64,000 nucleotides of DNA from Thalassobius vesicularis (GTDB lineage: Bacteria > Pseudomonadota > Alphaproteobacteria > Rhodobacterales > Rhodobacteraceae), in the NCBI RefSeq assembly GCF_004799325.1, contig NZ_SSMD01000001.1:434001-498000 (forward strand), written 5' to 3'. A model generated the notes under the pieces. The model saw nothing but the letters and a program-made list of their open reading frames with translations, ran no database searches and was not told where the DNA came from. The first letter of the stretch is position 1. Each line of letters starts with the position of its first letter. The position numbers were made by a program, and so were the translations under genes. This document shows positions 26,543 to 35,290 of this stretch, in pieces.

Positions 26543-26617
26543 GGGGGGCGCTGCCCCCCACGTTGAAAATCGCGCATTTTCAACGCTCCCCCCGGGATAT
26601 TTTCAAAAAGAAGAAGC
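26543..26617 (+). repeat. Dispersed hairpin/GGATATTT repeat, copy D (long form)
   Basis: Hairpin GGGGGGC-GCT-GCCCCCC (26543-26559), second hairpin TTGAAAAT-CGCGC-ATTTTCAA (26563-26583), then CCCCCGGGATATTTTCAAAA and an AGAAGAAG tail (26588-26617). The last part is inside the convergent flavoprotein gene, supplying its final codons and its TGA stop (26605-26603 on the minus strand). Confidence 0.78.
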
Positions 26618-27766
26618 GGAAAGCCGGCGCGCTGCGGATGCGCCGGCCCATTTGCCCGTGGCAAGACAGGCCGTCAGCAGGTAGCCGCCGGTCGGGGCTT
26701 CCCAATCCAGCATTTCACCGGCGGCGTAGAGGCCGGGGTGGGATTTAAGCTGCAGATCGTCGGTAAGGGATGACAGGCGCAGGCCACCTGCGGTCGAGAT
26801 CGCCTCGTCCAGCGGATAGGGAGCGGTGACGGGGATGGTCAAGGATTTCAGCAGCGGGGCCGGGTCGGGCGGCAATGGGCGGGCGAACTCCATCACAAGC
26901 GCCTGTTTTACCGGGTCGCGCAGCAGTTTGCGCAGACGGTTCGAGAGGGACTGTTTGGGGTTTGTGGCGAGGCGTTTGCGGATGGTTTCGGTGTCCAGGT
27001 CGGGCAGCAGATCCAGCGTCAGGGGGGCGCCGTCCCGCAGGGCGCGTGAGACGGCGTAGATGCCGCCGCCCTCGACGCCGCGGCGCGAGAGGACGAATTC
27101 GGCGCGGATTTGCGTGGGGCCGGCTTGCAGGATCACATTCTTTACCGGGGCGCCGAAATGCGGCTGCATGTGGGGCGACCAATCCACCAGAAAGCCCATG
27201 TTGGCAGGCTGGAACGGGGCGCAATCGTTGGGCAGATGCTGCGCCCAGGTGCCGTCAGAGCCGAGCCGGGCCCAACTGCCTCCGCCGCAGGCCAGAATCA
27301 CCACGTCGGGGTGCAGGGTTTGCACACCGTCGGGCGTGTCGAATTGCGGTGTGGTCAGGCCGCCGGTCCAGCGCCAGCGGGTGCGGAGGTGCACGCCCTG
27401 CGCCTCGAGCCGGTGGAGCCACGCGCGCAGGAGGGGGGAGGCTTTCATCGCGACGGGAAAGACACGGCCGGAGGAGCCGGTGAACACCTCTTGCCCCAGG
27501 CTGCGCGCCCAGTCCTGAACCTGCTCGGGGCCAAATTCCGCCAGTATCGGGCGCAGGAAAGGCGCGGCCTCGGCGTAGTGGGACAGGAAGGCGTCGAAGG
27601 GTTCGTCCTTGGTCAGGTTCAGGCCCGATTTCCCCGCCATCAGCAGCTTACGTCCGACCGAGGGCTTGGCCTCGGCCACCAGAACGGAGTGACCGGCGGC
27701 CGACACTACGTCTGCCGCCATCAGCCCCGCAGGCCCCGCGCCGATAATGACCGCCCTTGCCAACAT
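26603..27766 (-). CDS. BaiN/HI0933-like flavoprotein (TIGR03862 type)
   Basis: A 387-residue FAD-binding protein. The dinucleotide-binding GAGPAGLMAADVVSAAG motif opens the protein, followed by VGRKLLMAGKSGLNLTKDEP, and the C-terminal LYAAGEMLDWEAPTGGYLLT segment closes the FAD site, all typical of HI0933-like NAD(P)/FAD-dependent oxidoreductases of unknown substrate. ATG 27766 has CGGAG upstream; an in-frame ATG at 27793 would overlap the divergent HNH gene start. Its last five residues (SASSF) are encoded by repeat copy D. Confidence 0.9.
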   Translation of the reverse strand: MLARAVIIGAGPAGLMAADVVSAAGHSVLVAEAKPSVGRKLLMAGKSGLNLTKDEPFDAFLSHYAEAAPFLRPILAEFGPEQVQDWARSLGQEVFTGSSGRVFPVAMKASPLLRAWLHRLEAQGVHLRTRWRWTGGLTTPQFDTPDGVQTLHPDVVILACGGGSWARLGSDGTWAQHLPNDCAPFQPANMGFLVDWSPHMQPHFGAPVKNVILQAGPTQIRAEFVLSRRGVEGGGIYAVSRALRDGAPLTLDLLPDLDTETIRKRLATNPKQSLSNRLRKLLRDPVKQALVMEFARPLPPDPAPLLKSLTIPVTAPYPLDEAISTAGGLRLSSLTDDLQLKSHPGLYAAGEMLDWEAPTGGYLLTACLATGKWAGASAARRLSASSF

Positions 27767-27791
27767 GTGTTCAGGCTCCGTACCTTTTGTC

Positions 27792-28085
27792 ATGCCCGAT
27801 CCGATCTGTCCCCTGTGCCAACGCCCGATCCCGCCGGACGCCCGCCAAAGCCTGCACCATCTGGTGCCAAAGCTCAAAGGCGGCAAGGGCGGGCCGACCG
27901 TGTTGCTGCACCAGATCTGCCACAACGAAATCCACGCCACCCTGACCGAGGCAGAACTGGCCCGCGACTACCACACCATCGACGCGCTGCGCGGTCATCC
28001 CCGGCTGGCGAAGTTCATCGCCTGGGTCGGGAAACGACCGCCGGGGTTTCATTCGAAAACCCCGGGCGCGCGGCGCAAGCGGTGA
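27792..28085 (+). CDS. Small HNH endonuclease-like protein
   Basis: A 97-residue protein with a compact HNH fold: zinc knuckle CPLC near the start, then HHLVPKLKGGK and LLHQICHNEIHATLT, which provide the HH, N and H of the His-Asn-His nuclease motif. HNH proteins of this size occur as free nucleases or in repair and defence; no partner gene is present here. The ATG at 27792 is 26 bases from the flavoprotein start on the opposite strand, so the two share a promoter region. It is convergent with the enoyl-CoA hydratase gene. Confidence 0.82.
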   Translation: MPDPICPLCQRPIPPDARQSLHHLVPKLKGGKGGPTVLLHQICHNEIHATLTEAELARDYHTIDALRGHPRLAKFIAWVGKRPPGFHSKTPGARRKR

Positions 28086-28086
28086 G

Positions 28087-28692
28087 TCAGTTGCACAGTG
28101 CCTTGATGCCCGCAGCGATCTCGGGCTTGGCGGCGAGCGTGTCTGTTGCGATCTCTTTCGCCGCTGCCACCACGTCGCCGTCGATCAGCCGATCCACAAG
28201 GCCAAAGGCCAGCGCCTCTTCTGCGGGGATCTTTTGGCCGCCCATCAGGATCAGCTTGGTCCGGGACGGGCCGATCAGCGCGGCCATGCGGCCCGGATCG
28301 GAGGGTTGCGGCAGGTAGCCCAGCTTCATCACCGGGTAAAAGAACTTGGCGCCCGGCACGGCCAGACGGATATCGCAGGCCAGCACCATGCCGTTCGCGC
28401 CACCGGCCAGCGTGCCGTTCAGCGCGGCGATGGTCAGGCCCGGTAGAGCCGCGACGGTGCCCGACAGACGTTCCCACAGGGGCGAAGTCGCCAGACCGGC
28501 GCGCGCTTCGTCCAGATCGGCCCCGGCGCTGAACACCTTGCCCGTACCGGTCAGGATCACCACGCGGGCCTCGGCGGCGCCTTCGTAGATTTCGCACAGC
28601 TGCTCCAGCATGCCGGCGGTCAGCGAGTTTGCCTTGTCGGGGCGGTTGATCGTGACCACCCACAGCCCGTTGTCTTTTTCCAGCTCGATCAT
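28087..28692 (-). CDS. Enoyl-CoA hydratase/isomerase family protein
   Basis: A 201-residue crotonase-fold protein, shorter than the usual 255-260. It keeps the oxyanion-hole segments (SAGADLDEARAG and LAGGANGMVLACDIRLA) and the acidic region after SDPGRMAALIG. The reaction is probably hydration or isomerisation of an acyl-CoA; the truncated C-terminal helical part leaves activity uncertain. The ATG overlaps the SDR stop codon, so they form an operon. Confidence 0.87.
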   Translation of the reverse strand: MIELEKDNGLWVVTINRPDKANSLTAGMLEQLCEIYEGAAEARVVILTGTGKVFSAGADLDEARAGLATSPLWERLSGTVAALPGLTIAALNGTLAGGANGMVLACDIRLAVPGAKFFYPVMKLGYLPQPSDPGRMAALIGPSRTKLILMGGQKIPAEEALAFGLVDRLIDGDVVAAAKEIATDTLAAKPEIAAGIKALCN

Positions 28693-29438
28693 ATCAGGCC
28701 CACCTTTTTACGAATGTCTTCGTCGCGCAGCGACACTTCTTGTCCACACAGATCGTCGCCTGCCGGGCCTGCCATCCACATCAGGCAGCGCGCGGGCCAA
28801 TCGGGGGGAATGTGGTCTTCCCACTCCAACTGGGCGACGGGGTTGAGGCCGCTGGCCTTGATCTCGCGCTGCATCTGGGTAGCGACGGTGCCGGGCGACA
28901 GGCCCATGATGCGCAGGCCCTGACCGCGCAGTTCCAGATCGGCGTTGCGGGTCAGCATCGCGGCCCCGGCCTTGGAGCTGCAGTAGTGGCTCCACCCCTC
29001 CAGCGGGTTGTGCGCCGCGCCCGAGCTGATCGTGATGATCGTCCCACCGCCTGCGGCCACCATGACCGGGGCCGCCGCGCGCATGCCGTAGAACACGCCC
29101 TTGAGGTTGATGTCGATCGCGGTGCCCCACCCCTCTGGGTCGGCGGTCAACAGCGGAGAGATCGGCTCGATCACGCCGGCATTGTTGATCAGGATGTCCA
29201 GCTTGCCGAACGCCTGAACGCAGGTCTGGATCGCGCGATCCACATCCGCCCAGACGCCGACATCACCGGTGATGGCAATCGTGTCAGCGCCGATTTCATC
29301 GCAGATCGCGCCGATCCGATCCGCCGAACGCGCCATCAAAGCGACCTTTGCCCCCGATTGCGCGAACAGTCGCGCCGCGTGTTCGCCGATGCCGCGGCTG
29401 GCGCCGGTGATCAGTACCGTTTTCCCTTGGAATTCCAT
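28689..29438 (-). CDS. Short-chain dehydrogenase/reductase
   Basis: A 249-residue classical SDR with the NAD(P)-binding TGASRGIG motif, LINNAGVIEP (NNAG), the catalytic serine in ITISSGAAHN and the Y-x3-K pair in SHYCSSKAG. The substrate is unknown; the enoyl-CoA hydratase next in the operon suggests acyl-CoA or 3-hydroxyacid chemistry. ATG 29438 has GAGGGG at a better distance than ATG 29441; the two differ by one residue. Confidence 0.88.
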   Translation of the reverse strand: MEFQGKTVLITGASRGIGEHAARLFAQSGAKVALMARSADRIGAICDEIGADTIAITGDVGVWADVDRAIQTCVQAFGKLDILINNAGVIEPISPLLTADPEGWGTAIDINLKGVFYGMRAAAPVMVAAGGGTIITISSGAAHNPLEGWSHYCSSKAGAAMLTRNADLELRGQGLRIMGLSPGTVATQMQREIKASGLNPVAQLEWEDHIPPDWPARCLMWMAGPAGDDLCGQEVSLRDEDIRKKVGLI

Positions 29439-29561
29439 CATCTTCCCCTCGCGTTTGATCCCTGTGGTAAACCGCAAGTGACCGCTGGTCCAGACGCTTG
29501 GCCCTTGACCGCGCAAGGCATTGGTCGGAAGCTGAGGCAAATTTCAAAGGAAGGGTTCATT

Positions 29562-31079
29562 ATGAAACACTGGACTGTATTGAAAACCAGCGCGGCGACC
29601 GCGCTTTGCATGACGGGTTCGGCGGGTTTTGCCGATGTGACGGCTCAGGATGTCTGGGCAGCCTGGACCGAGCAGATGACTCAGTACGGCTATAGCATCA
29701 AGGCCGACGAAAACATGTCGGGCGGGCTGCTGAGCCTGACCAACATCGCGATGCATATCGACCTGCCCGAAGACGGCGGCGTTCTGGACCTGACGGTGCC
29801 CGAGATGGGTTTCCGCGAGAATGGCGACGGCACCGTCCAAATGGTGATGCCGGCCTCGATGCCTGTGAAAATGCATGTCGCCCCGAAAGAGGGCGAGGTC
29901 GTGGACCTGACGATCACCTATGCCACCCAGGGGCTGGCCGCAGTGATCTCGGGCAATCCCGGCGCGATGACGCATAACTACACCGCCGCCAGCGCGGCGC
30001 TGGCACTGAGCGATCTGGTCGTCGACGGCAAGCCGGTCGAAATCGGCCAAATTTCGATGACCATGACCAACGTTCAGGGCAGCTCCTCGACCGAGAAGGG
30101 CGCGGTCATTTCGGCCAAACAGCGATTCGCGGCGGATACGCTGGATTACACCGTCGACATGATGGACCCCAAAGGCTCGGGCGAGCGGGTATTTCTGAAA
30201 GGCGGTCTAAAGGGGCTGGATGGCGGCGGGTATTCCAACATGCCCGAAGGCGCCGACATGCAGGACATGGCCGCCGCGATGAAGGCCGGATTCGGCTTTG
30301 ACGGCTCGTTCTCGCACAAGGGCGGCTCGAACGAGTTCTCGTTCAACGGCAAAAGCGACCAGATGCAGGGCAAAAGCAGCTCGGGCGGCGGGATGATCCG
30401 TGTTGCGATGGATGCGGGCCGCCTGATCTATGACGTGATGGCCAGCGGCGTCAGCCTTGAGGCAATGTCGTCGGAACTGCCCTTGCCGATCTCGCTGCAG
30501 ATGGCGCAGGCCGGGTTCAAGCTGGCGATGCCGCTGATGGCCTCGGACGCGGCGCAGGATTACCAAGTATCGGTGACGCTGGGCGATTTCACCATGGCAG
30601 ACATGCTGTGGGGCATCTTCGACCCGACCGGCCAGTTGCCCCGCGACCCGGCAACGATCGCGCTGGACATCAGCGGCCAGGCCAAGCTGTCGCATGACCT
30701 GCTGGACGAAACCCAGATGAAAGATCTGGGCGAAGGCGCGCCGGGTCAGATCGACTCGGCCAACATCAATGCGCTGACGGTGCGCGTCGCCGGGGCAGAA
30801 CTGACCGGCGCAGGCGGGTTCACCTTCGACAACACCGACACGACCAGCTTTGACGGCATCCCGCGCCCGCAGGGCCAGATGAACCTGAAACTGGTCGGCG
30901 GCAACGGCCTGCTGGACAAGCTGGTGGCCATGGGCTTCGTCCCCGAGGATCAGGCCATGGGTGCGCGCATGATGATGGGCCTGTTCGCGGTGCCGGGTGA
31001 CGGCCCGGATACCCTGAACTCGAAGATCGAGGTGAATGCCGAAGGTCACGTCCTGGCCAACGGGCAACGCCTGAAATAA
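29562..31079 (+). CDS. DUF2125 periplasmic protein
   Basis: A 505-residue exported protein with a signal peptide (about residues 1-24, ending TGSAGFA) and a long beta-rich body rich in Gly, Asp and Met, matching DUF2125, an uncharacterised alphaproteobacterial family. ATG 29562 is preceded by AAAGGAAG. No catalytic motif was found. It is divergent from the SDR gene and followed by a terminator. Confidence 0.8.
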   Translation: MKHWTVLKTSAATALCMTGSAGFADVTAQDVWAAWTEQMTQYGYSIKADENMSGGLLSLTNIAMHIDLPEDGGVLDLTVPEMGFRENGDGTVQMVMPASMPVKMHVAPKEGEVVDLTITYATQGLAAVISGNPGAMTHNYTAASAALALSDLVVDGKPVEIGQISMTMTNVQGSSSTEKGAVISAKQRFAADTLDYTVDMMDPKGSGERVFLKGGLKGLDGGGYSNMPEGADMQDMAAAMKAGFGFDGSFSHKGGSNEFSFNGKSDQMQGKSSSGGGMIRVAMDAGRLIYDVMASGVSLEAMSSELPLPISLQMAQAGFKLAMPLMASDAAQDYQVSVTLGDFTMADMLWGIFDPTGQLPRDPATIALDISGQAKLSHDLLDETQMKDLGEGAPGQIDSANINALTVRVAGAELTGAGGFTFDNTDTTSFDGIPRPQGQMNLKLVGGNGLLDKLVAMGFVPEDQAMGARMMMGLFAVPGDGPDTLNSKIEVNAEGHVLANGQRLK

Positions 31080-31099
31080 CGCCCGACCGGGCAAATCAG

Positions 31100-31130
31100 G
31101 GCCGCGGGCAAGCCTGTCCGCGGCCTTTTC
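31100..31130 (+). terminator. Terminator of the DUF2125 gene
   Basis: GGCCGCGG (31100-31107) pairs with CCGCGGCC (31118-31125) across a ten-base loop, followed by TTTTC. Confidence 0.75.
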
Positions 31131-31195
31131 GCGCCCCGCGCTTGCACCGATGGGCAGGGGCCGCTACCTGAAACGGGTAACCTTGGAAGGCCCGC

Positions 31196-32542
31196 ATGAC
31201 CGACACGCTGAACACCCTGACCGCCGCCCTGCTGGAGGCCGCCCGCAAGGCCGGTGCCGACGCCGCCGATGCCATCGCCGTGACCGGCACCTCGGTGTCC
31301 ATCGACGTGCGCGGCGGGGTGCTGGAACAGGCCGAACGCTCGGAAGGGGTGGATATCGGCCTGCGCGTGTTCATCGGGCAACGGCAGGCCAATGTCTCGG
31401 CCTCGGACACCCGGCCCGCGACGCTGGCGGCGATGGCTGAACGTGCCGTCGCGATGGCCCGCGAGGCGCCCGAAGACCCGGATATCGGTCTGGCCGACCC
31501 GTCCCAATACGCGCGTGACTGGGATGTGGCCGCGCTAGAGCTTTGTGACGCCACCCCCGAACCCGATCCCGCCGCTCTGCAAGCCGATGCGCAAGAGGCC
31601 GAGGCCGCCGCGCTGGCCGTGCAGGGCGTGACCAAGGTCAGCGGGGCCAACGCGGCCTATGGGCTGCGCGCGATCCACATGGCCACCTCGAACGGGTTTT
31701 CCGGCGGGTACGAACGGACGGACCGCGCCGTCAGCTGCGTGGCCATCGCGGGCACCGGCACGGGGATGGAGCGTGATTACGACGGCGACACCCGGATTTT
31801 CCAGGCCGATCTGCGCAGCGCCACCGATGTGGGCCGTACCGCTGGCGATCGTGCGGTCGAACGGCTGGGCGCCCGCAAACCCAAGACCGGGACGTACCCG
31901 GTGCTGTTCGATGAACGGATTTCCTCGTCCCTGATCGGGCATCTGCTGGCCGCGATCAATGGCGGCGCCATTGCGCGAGGCTCGTCCTGGCTGCTGGACG
32001 CGCTGGGGCAGCAGGTGATGCCCGAGGGGCTGTCGCTGATCGAAGACCCCCTGCGCCCGCGCGTCACCGCCACCCGCCCGTTTGACGCCGAAGGGCTGCC
32101 GACCCAGCGCCGCCTGATCGTGGAGAACGGCGTGCTGACCGGCTGGACGCTGGATCTGGCGACCGCCCGCAAGCTGGGGATGCAATCCACGGCGAATGCG
32201 GCGCGCGGCGTGTCGGCACCGCCCTCGCCCAGTGCGTGGAACGTGTCGATGACACAGGGCACCCGCAGCCGTGACGACCTGATCCGCGACATGGGGACGG
32301 GGCTGCTGGTGACCTCGATGATCGGGGCGACGATCAACCCCAACACCGGGGACTATTCGCGCGGGGCCGCCGGGTTCTGGGTGGAAAACGGCCAGATTGC
32401 CTATCCGGTCAATGAATGCACCATCGCGGGCAACCTGCGCGACATGCTGAAGCGGATGATCCCGGCCAATGACGCACGGACCTATCTGTCGCGCGTCGTC
32501 CCGTCCGTGCTGATCGAAGGGATGACCCTTGCCGGCGCGTGA
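31196..32542 (+). CDS. pmbA: TldD/PmbA-family protein (PmbA-like)
   Basis: A 448-residue protein of the TldD/PmbA family, the subunit type that joins TldD to form a cytoplasmic metalloprotease processing small peptides and antitoxins. The family segments GLRVFIGQRQANVSASDTRP, VLFDERISSSLIGHLLAA and GLLVTSMIGATINPNTGDYS (close to the end) are present; the HExxxH zinc motif of TldD is absent, which favours PmbA. It overlaps the phosphatase gene by 14 bases. Confidence 0.9.
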   Translation: MTDTLNTLTAALLEAARKAGADAADAIAVTGTSVSIDVRGGVLEQAERSEGVDIGLRVFIGQRQANVSASDTRPATLAAMAERAVAMAREAPEDPDIGLADPSQYARDWDVAALELCDATPEPDPAALQADAQEAEAAALAVQGVTKVSGANAAYGLRAIHMATSNGFSGGYERTDRAVSCVAIAGTGTGMERDYDGDTRIFQADLRSATDVGRTAGDRAVERLGARKPKTGTYPVLFDERISSSLIGHLLAAINGGAIARGSSWLLDALGQQVMPEGLSLIEDPLRPRVTATRPFDAEGLPTQRRLIVENGVLTGWTLDLATARKLGMQSTANAARGVSAPPSPSAWNVSMTQGTRSRDDLIRDMGTGLLVTSMIGATINPNTGDYSRGAAGFWVENGQIAYPVNECTIAGNLRDMLKRMIPANDARTYLSRVVPSVLIEGMTLAGA

Positions 32543-33314
32543 TCTCGACCTCTTGATCCAGGCCGCAGAAGAGGCCGGCCGGATCGCCACGCAATACACC
32601 GGCAAGTCCGCCAAGGCTTGGCACAAACCCGGCGATCTGGGTCCGGTGACCGAGGCCGATCTGGCCGTGAACGAGATGCTGCACCGTGAACTGGCCGCCG
32701 CCCGACCCGATTACGGCTGGCTGTCAGAGGAAACCGAGGACAGCAACGTCCGGCTGGGGCATGACCGCATCTTTATCGTGGACCCGATCGACGGCACCCG
32801 CAGCTTTATCGAGGGCGCCGACACCTGGGCGCACTCGCTGGCGGTGTCGGAGGGCGGCGTGATCACCGCCGCCGCCGTGTTCCTACCGCTGAAGAAAAAG
32901 CTGTATACCGCCGCTGCCGGGCAGGGCGCATTCCTGAACGGGGTGCCGATCCGCGCCTCGGATCGTGCGGCCCTGACTGGCGCGTCGATGATCGCCGCCA
33001 AGCCGAATTACGATCCGTCCAACTGGCGTGGCGGTCTGGTCCCGGATGTGCGCCGGGTCTATCGCCCCTCATTGGCGTATCGGCTTTCGCTGGTGGCCGA
33101 GGGGCGGTTCGATGCGATGCTGACCCTGCGCGACAGCTGGGAATGGGACATCGCGGCGGGCGATCTGATCCTGCGCGAGGCCGGGGCCACCATCACCGAC
33201 CGTTTTGGCGCGCCCCTGCGGTTCAACAACCCCTATCCACAGGTCAAGGGCGTAGTCGCCGCCGGGTCCGCCTTGCATGGCGATCTGTCCGACCGGCTAG
33301 CCCAATGGCCCTAG
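32529..33314 (+). CDS. 3'(2'),5'-bisphosphate nucleotidase / inositol monophosphatase family (CysQ-like)
   Basis: A 261-residue magnesium-dependent phosphatase. The metal-binding motifs are SEETED (residues about 65-70), DPIDGTRSF (about 83) and SWEWDIAAGDL. CysQ members clear PAP from sulfate assimilation, and other members act on inositol phosphate; the sequence alone does not decide. The start is TTG at 32529, inside the end of pmbA; no closer ATG retains the N-terminal helix. Confidence 0.88.
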   Translation: MPARDLDLLIQAAEEAGRIATQYTGKSAKAWHKPGDLGPVTEADLAVNEMLHRELAAARPDYGWLSEETEDSNVRLGHDRIFIVDPIDGTRSFIEGADTWAHSLAVSEGGVITAAAVFLPLKKKLYTAAAGQGAFLNGVPIRASDRAALTGASMIAAKPNYDPSNWRGGLVPDVRRVYRPSLAYRLSLVAEGRFDAMLTLRDSWEWDIAAGDLILREAGATITDRFGAPLRFNNPYPQVKGVVAAGSALHGDLSDRLAQWP

Positions 33315-33374
33315 GGGCTTGGCTTTTCGCGGCACTCCGTTAACCTGTTAACCGGAGAGCGAAGGGAGAACCGC

Positions 33375-33764
33375 ATGAAACTGGGATACAAAGATCTGTT
33401 GGCGCAGGCCGACGCGCAGGTCAAATCCTACGAACCGACCGAGGCACCGGCCCTGATGGCCGATCCGGGCATCGTGCTGGTGGACATCCGCGACCCGCGT
33501 GAGTTGGAGCGCGACGGCAAGATCCCCGGCGCCCATCATGCGCCACGCGGGATGCTGGAGTTCTGGATCGACCCGGAAAGCCCCTACCACAAACCCTATT
33601 TCGCTGAGGACAAGGAGTTCGTCTTTTACTGCGCTTCGGGGTGGCGGTCGTTGCTGGCCGCTCAGGTCGCGCAGGTGATGGGGCTGCGCAGCGCCAGCCT
33701 GCGGGGCGGCTTTGGCGATTATCGACGTGCGGGGCACCCGGTCGAGGCGCGCGACCACCGCTAG
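33375..33764 (+). CDS. Rhodanese-like domain protein
   Basis: A 129-residue single-domain sulfurtransferase. DIRDPRELERDGKIPGAHHA is the rhodanese core, and the active-site cysteine is in FYCASGWRS. It may carry persulfide sulfur; the acceptor is unknown. ATG 33375 follows GAAGGGAGAA. The hairpin-like GTTAAC direct repeats just upstream (33336-33357) do not clearly mark a terminator. Confidence 0.9.
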   Translation: MKLGYKDLLAQADAQVKSYEPTEAPALMADPGIVLVDIRDPRELERDGKIPGAHHAPRGMLEFWIDPESPYHKPYFAEDKEFVFYCASGWRSLLAAQVAQVMGLRSASLRGGFGDYRRAGHPVEARDHR

Positions 33765-33835
33765 GCACATTTCGCCGCCTTGCAGCATTGACGCCGCCGC
33801 AGTAGGGTGCGCGCATTCTGACAGGAGGCCCCCTC

Positions 33836-34069
33836 ATGACCCAACGCCTGCATCTGGTCTTCGGCGGCGAGCTGGTTGACCCCGGCAGCACCGAGTTCAA
33901 GAACGTCGATGACATCCACATCGTCGGCCTGTTCCCCGACTACGCCAGCGCCTACGACGCCTGGAAAGCCGAAGCACAGCGCACTGTCGACAACGCCCAC
34001 ATGCGCTATTTCGTGGCCCATGTGCACCGGCTGATGGAACAGGATCTGGCCGGCCCTGCTGCTGGCTGA
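33836..34069 (+). CDS. DUF4170 protein
   Basis: A 77-residue soluble protein with the DUF4170 pattern (LHLVFGGELVDPGSTEF, GLFPDYASAYDAWKAEAQ). The family occurs in alphaproteobacteria, often beside the KDO-transferase and lpxK genes, as here. ATG 33836 follows AGGAGG. Function is unknown; a role in envelope or LPS assembly is inferred from position only. Confidence 0.85.
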   Translation: MTQRLHLVFGGELVDPGSTEFKNVDDIHIVGLFPDYASAYDAWKAEAQRTVDNAHMRYFVAHVHRLMEQDLAGPAAG

Positions 34070-34077
34070 CGGCCTAG

Positions 34078-35286
34078 ATGGCGTCACTCAGCCTCGCTGC
34101 CTATCTGGCTTTGGTTCGTCGCGCGCCGCGCGATGCGATGTCGTTTCCCCGCGAACGACCCAAGGGGCAGTTGATCTGGGGACACGCGACCAACCTGTCA
34201 AAGGCCGCGGCTTTGCTGCAACTGGTTCAGCGCCTGCGGGCGCAGGGTTCAGATGTGTCCCTGTTGCTGACGACGCCCCACGACCTGCCACAACCTGACC
34301 ACCTGAAACCGTATGTCACCTGGCAGTCCCTGCCCGAGGACAACGTGGCCGAAGCCCGCCGATTCCTGGCCCATTGGAAGCCGGACCTGATGCTGTGGAC
34401 CTGCGGCAACCTGCAACCGGCGATGATCCATTCCACCGCACGAGCCGGCATCAAAATGATCCTGGTGGATGCCGAAGAAGACGCCTTTGACGGGCACCGC
34501 TTCCAATGGCTGCCCGACCTGACGCGTCAGGTGGTCGACCTGTTCGATCACATCATGGCCTCGGACCAAGCGGCGTCGCGCAAGCTGATCCGGTTGGGCT
34601 TGCCAGCCGCCAAGGTCGCCGTCACTGGCCGCCTGCAAGAGGCCGCGACCGCCCTGCCCTGCAACGTCGCAATGCGTGACGAGTTGGCCGAAACCCTGGC
34701 CGGTCGCTCGCTCTGGCTGGCTGCAATGGTGCAACCTGAAGAGCTGGAGACGATCCTTGAGGCGCACCGCGCCTCGCTGCGGTATTCGCACCGGCAGTTG
34801 CTGGTCCTTGTCCCCGACGACGAAACCCGCGGCCCCAACTTCCAGGCCCGGCTCGAGGCAGACGGCTGGCGCTTTGCCACCTGGTCCCACGGCGACATGC
34901 CCGAGGAAACCACGCAGATTCTGCTGGCCGACACGCGCGGGGAAATGGGGCTGTGGTACAGGCTGGCTCCGATCACCTTCATGGCCTCGTCGCTGGTGTC
35001 GGGACATGGCGGGCGCGACCCGTGGGAACCTGCAGCCTTGGGATCTGCCATCTTGTACGGTCCGAATGTCGGGCGTTACCTGTCCGCATATTCCCGCCTT
35101 GCAGGGGCGGGTGCTGCGCGAATCGTACGGGATGCCGATACGCTGTCGGCCGCGATTACCCGGTTGTCCGCACCCGATCAGGCCGCCATCATGGCCCACG
35201 CCGCGTGGGAGGTGTCCTCGGAAGGGGCCGAAGCGACCGACCGCCTGATGACACAGATCCAGGACATCCTGGACCGCAAGGAATAA
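34078..35286 (+). CDS. WaaA/KdtA-like glycosyltransferase (3-deoxy-D-manno-octulosonate transferase family)
   Basis: A 402-residue GT30-type protein, placed by the C-terminal donor site ([20 protein letters not shown], then [20 protein letters not shown]) and by its neighbours DUF4170 and lpxK. In standard WaaA the N-terminal HAxSxGE motif supplies the catalytic glutamate; here the matching place reads [15 protein letters not shown] with no glutamate, so it is a divergent form. There is also no clear N-terminal membrane helix of normal length. It presumably adds KDO or another sugar to lipid A, but activity is uncertain. It starts at ATG 34078, eight bases after the DUF4170 stop, in an operon with lpxK. 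Confidence 0.8.
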   Translation: MASLSLAAYLALVRRAPRDAMSFPRERPKGQLIWGHATNLSKAAALLQLVQRLRAQGSDVSLLLTTPHDLPQPDHLKPYVTWQSLPEDNVAEARRFLAHWKPDLMLWTCGNLQPAMIHSTARAGIKMILVDAEEDAFDGHRFQWLPDLTRQVVDLFDHIMASDQAASRKLIRLGLPAAKVAVTGRLQEAATALPCNVAMRDELAETLAGRSLWLAAMVQPEELETILEAHRASLRYSHRQLLVLVPDDETRGPNFQARLEADGWRFATWSHGDMPEETTQILLADTRGEMGLWYRLAPITFMASSLVSGHGGRDPWEPAALGSAILYGPNVGRYLSAYSRLAGAGAARIVRDADTLSAAITRLSAPDQAAIMAHAAWEVSSEGAEATDRLMTQIQDILDRKE

Positions 35287-35290
35287 GCCC

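Noticed and set aside
33336-33357. GTTAACCTGTTAACC direct repeat as a CtrA site or terminator
   Set aside because: The TTAA spacing is four bases, not the seven of CtrA sites, and no T-run or solid stem follows.
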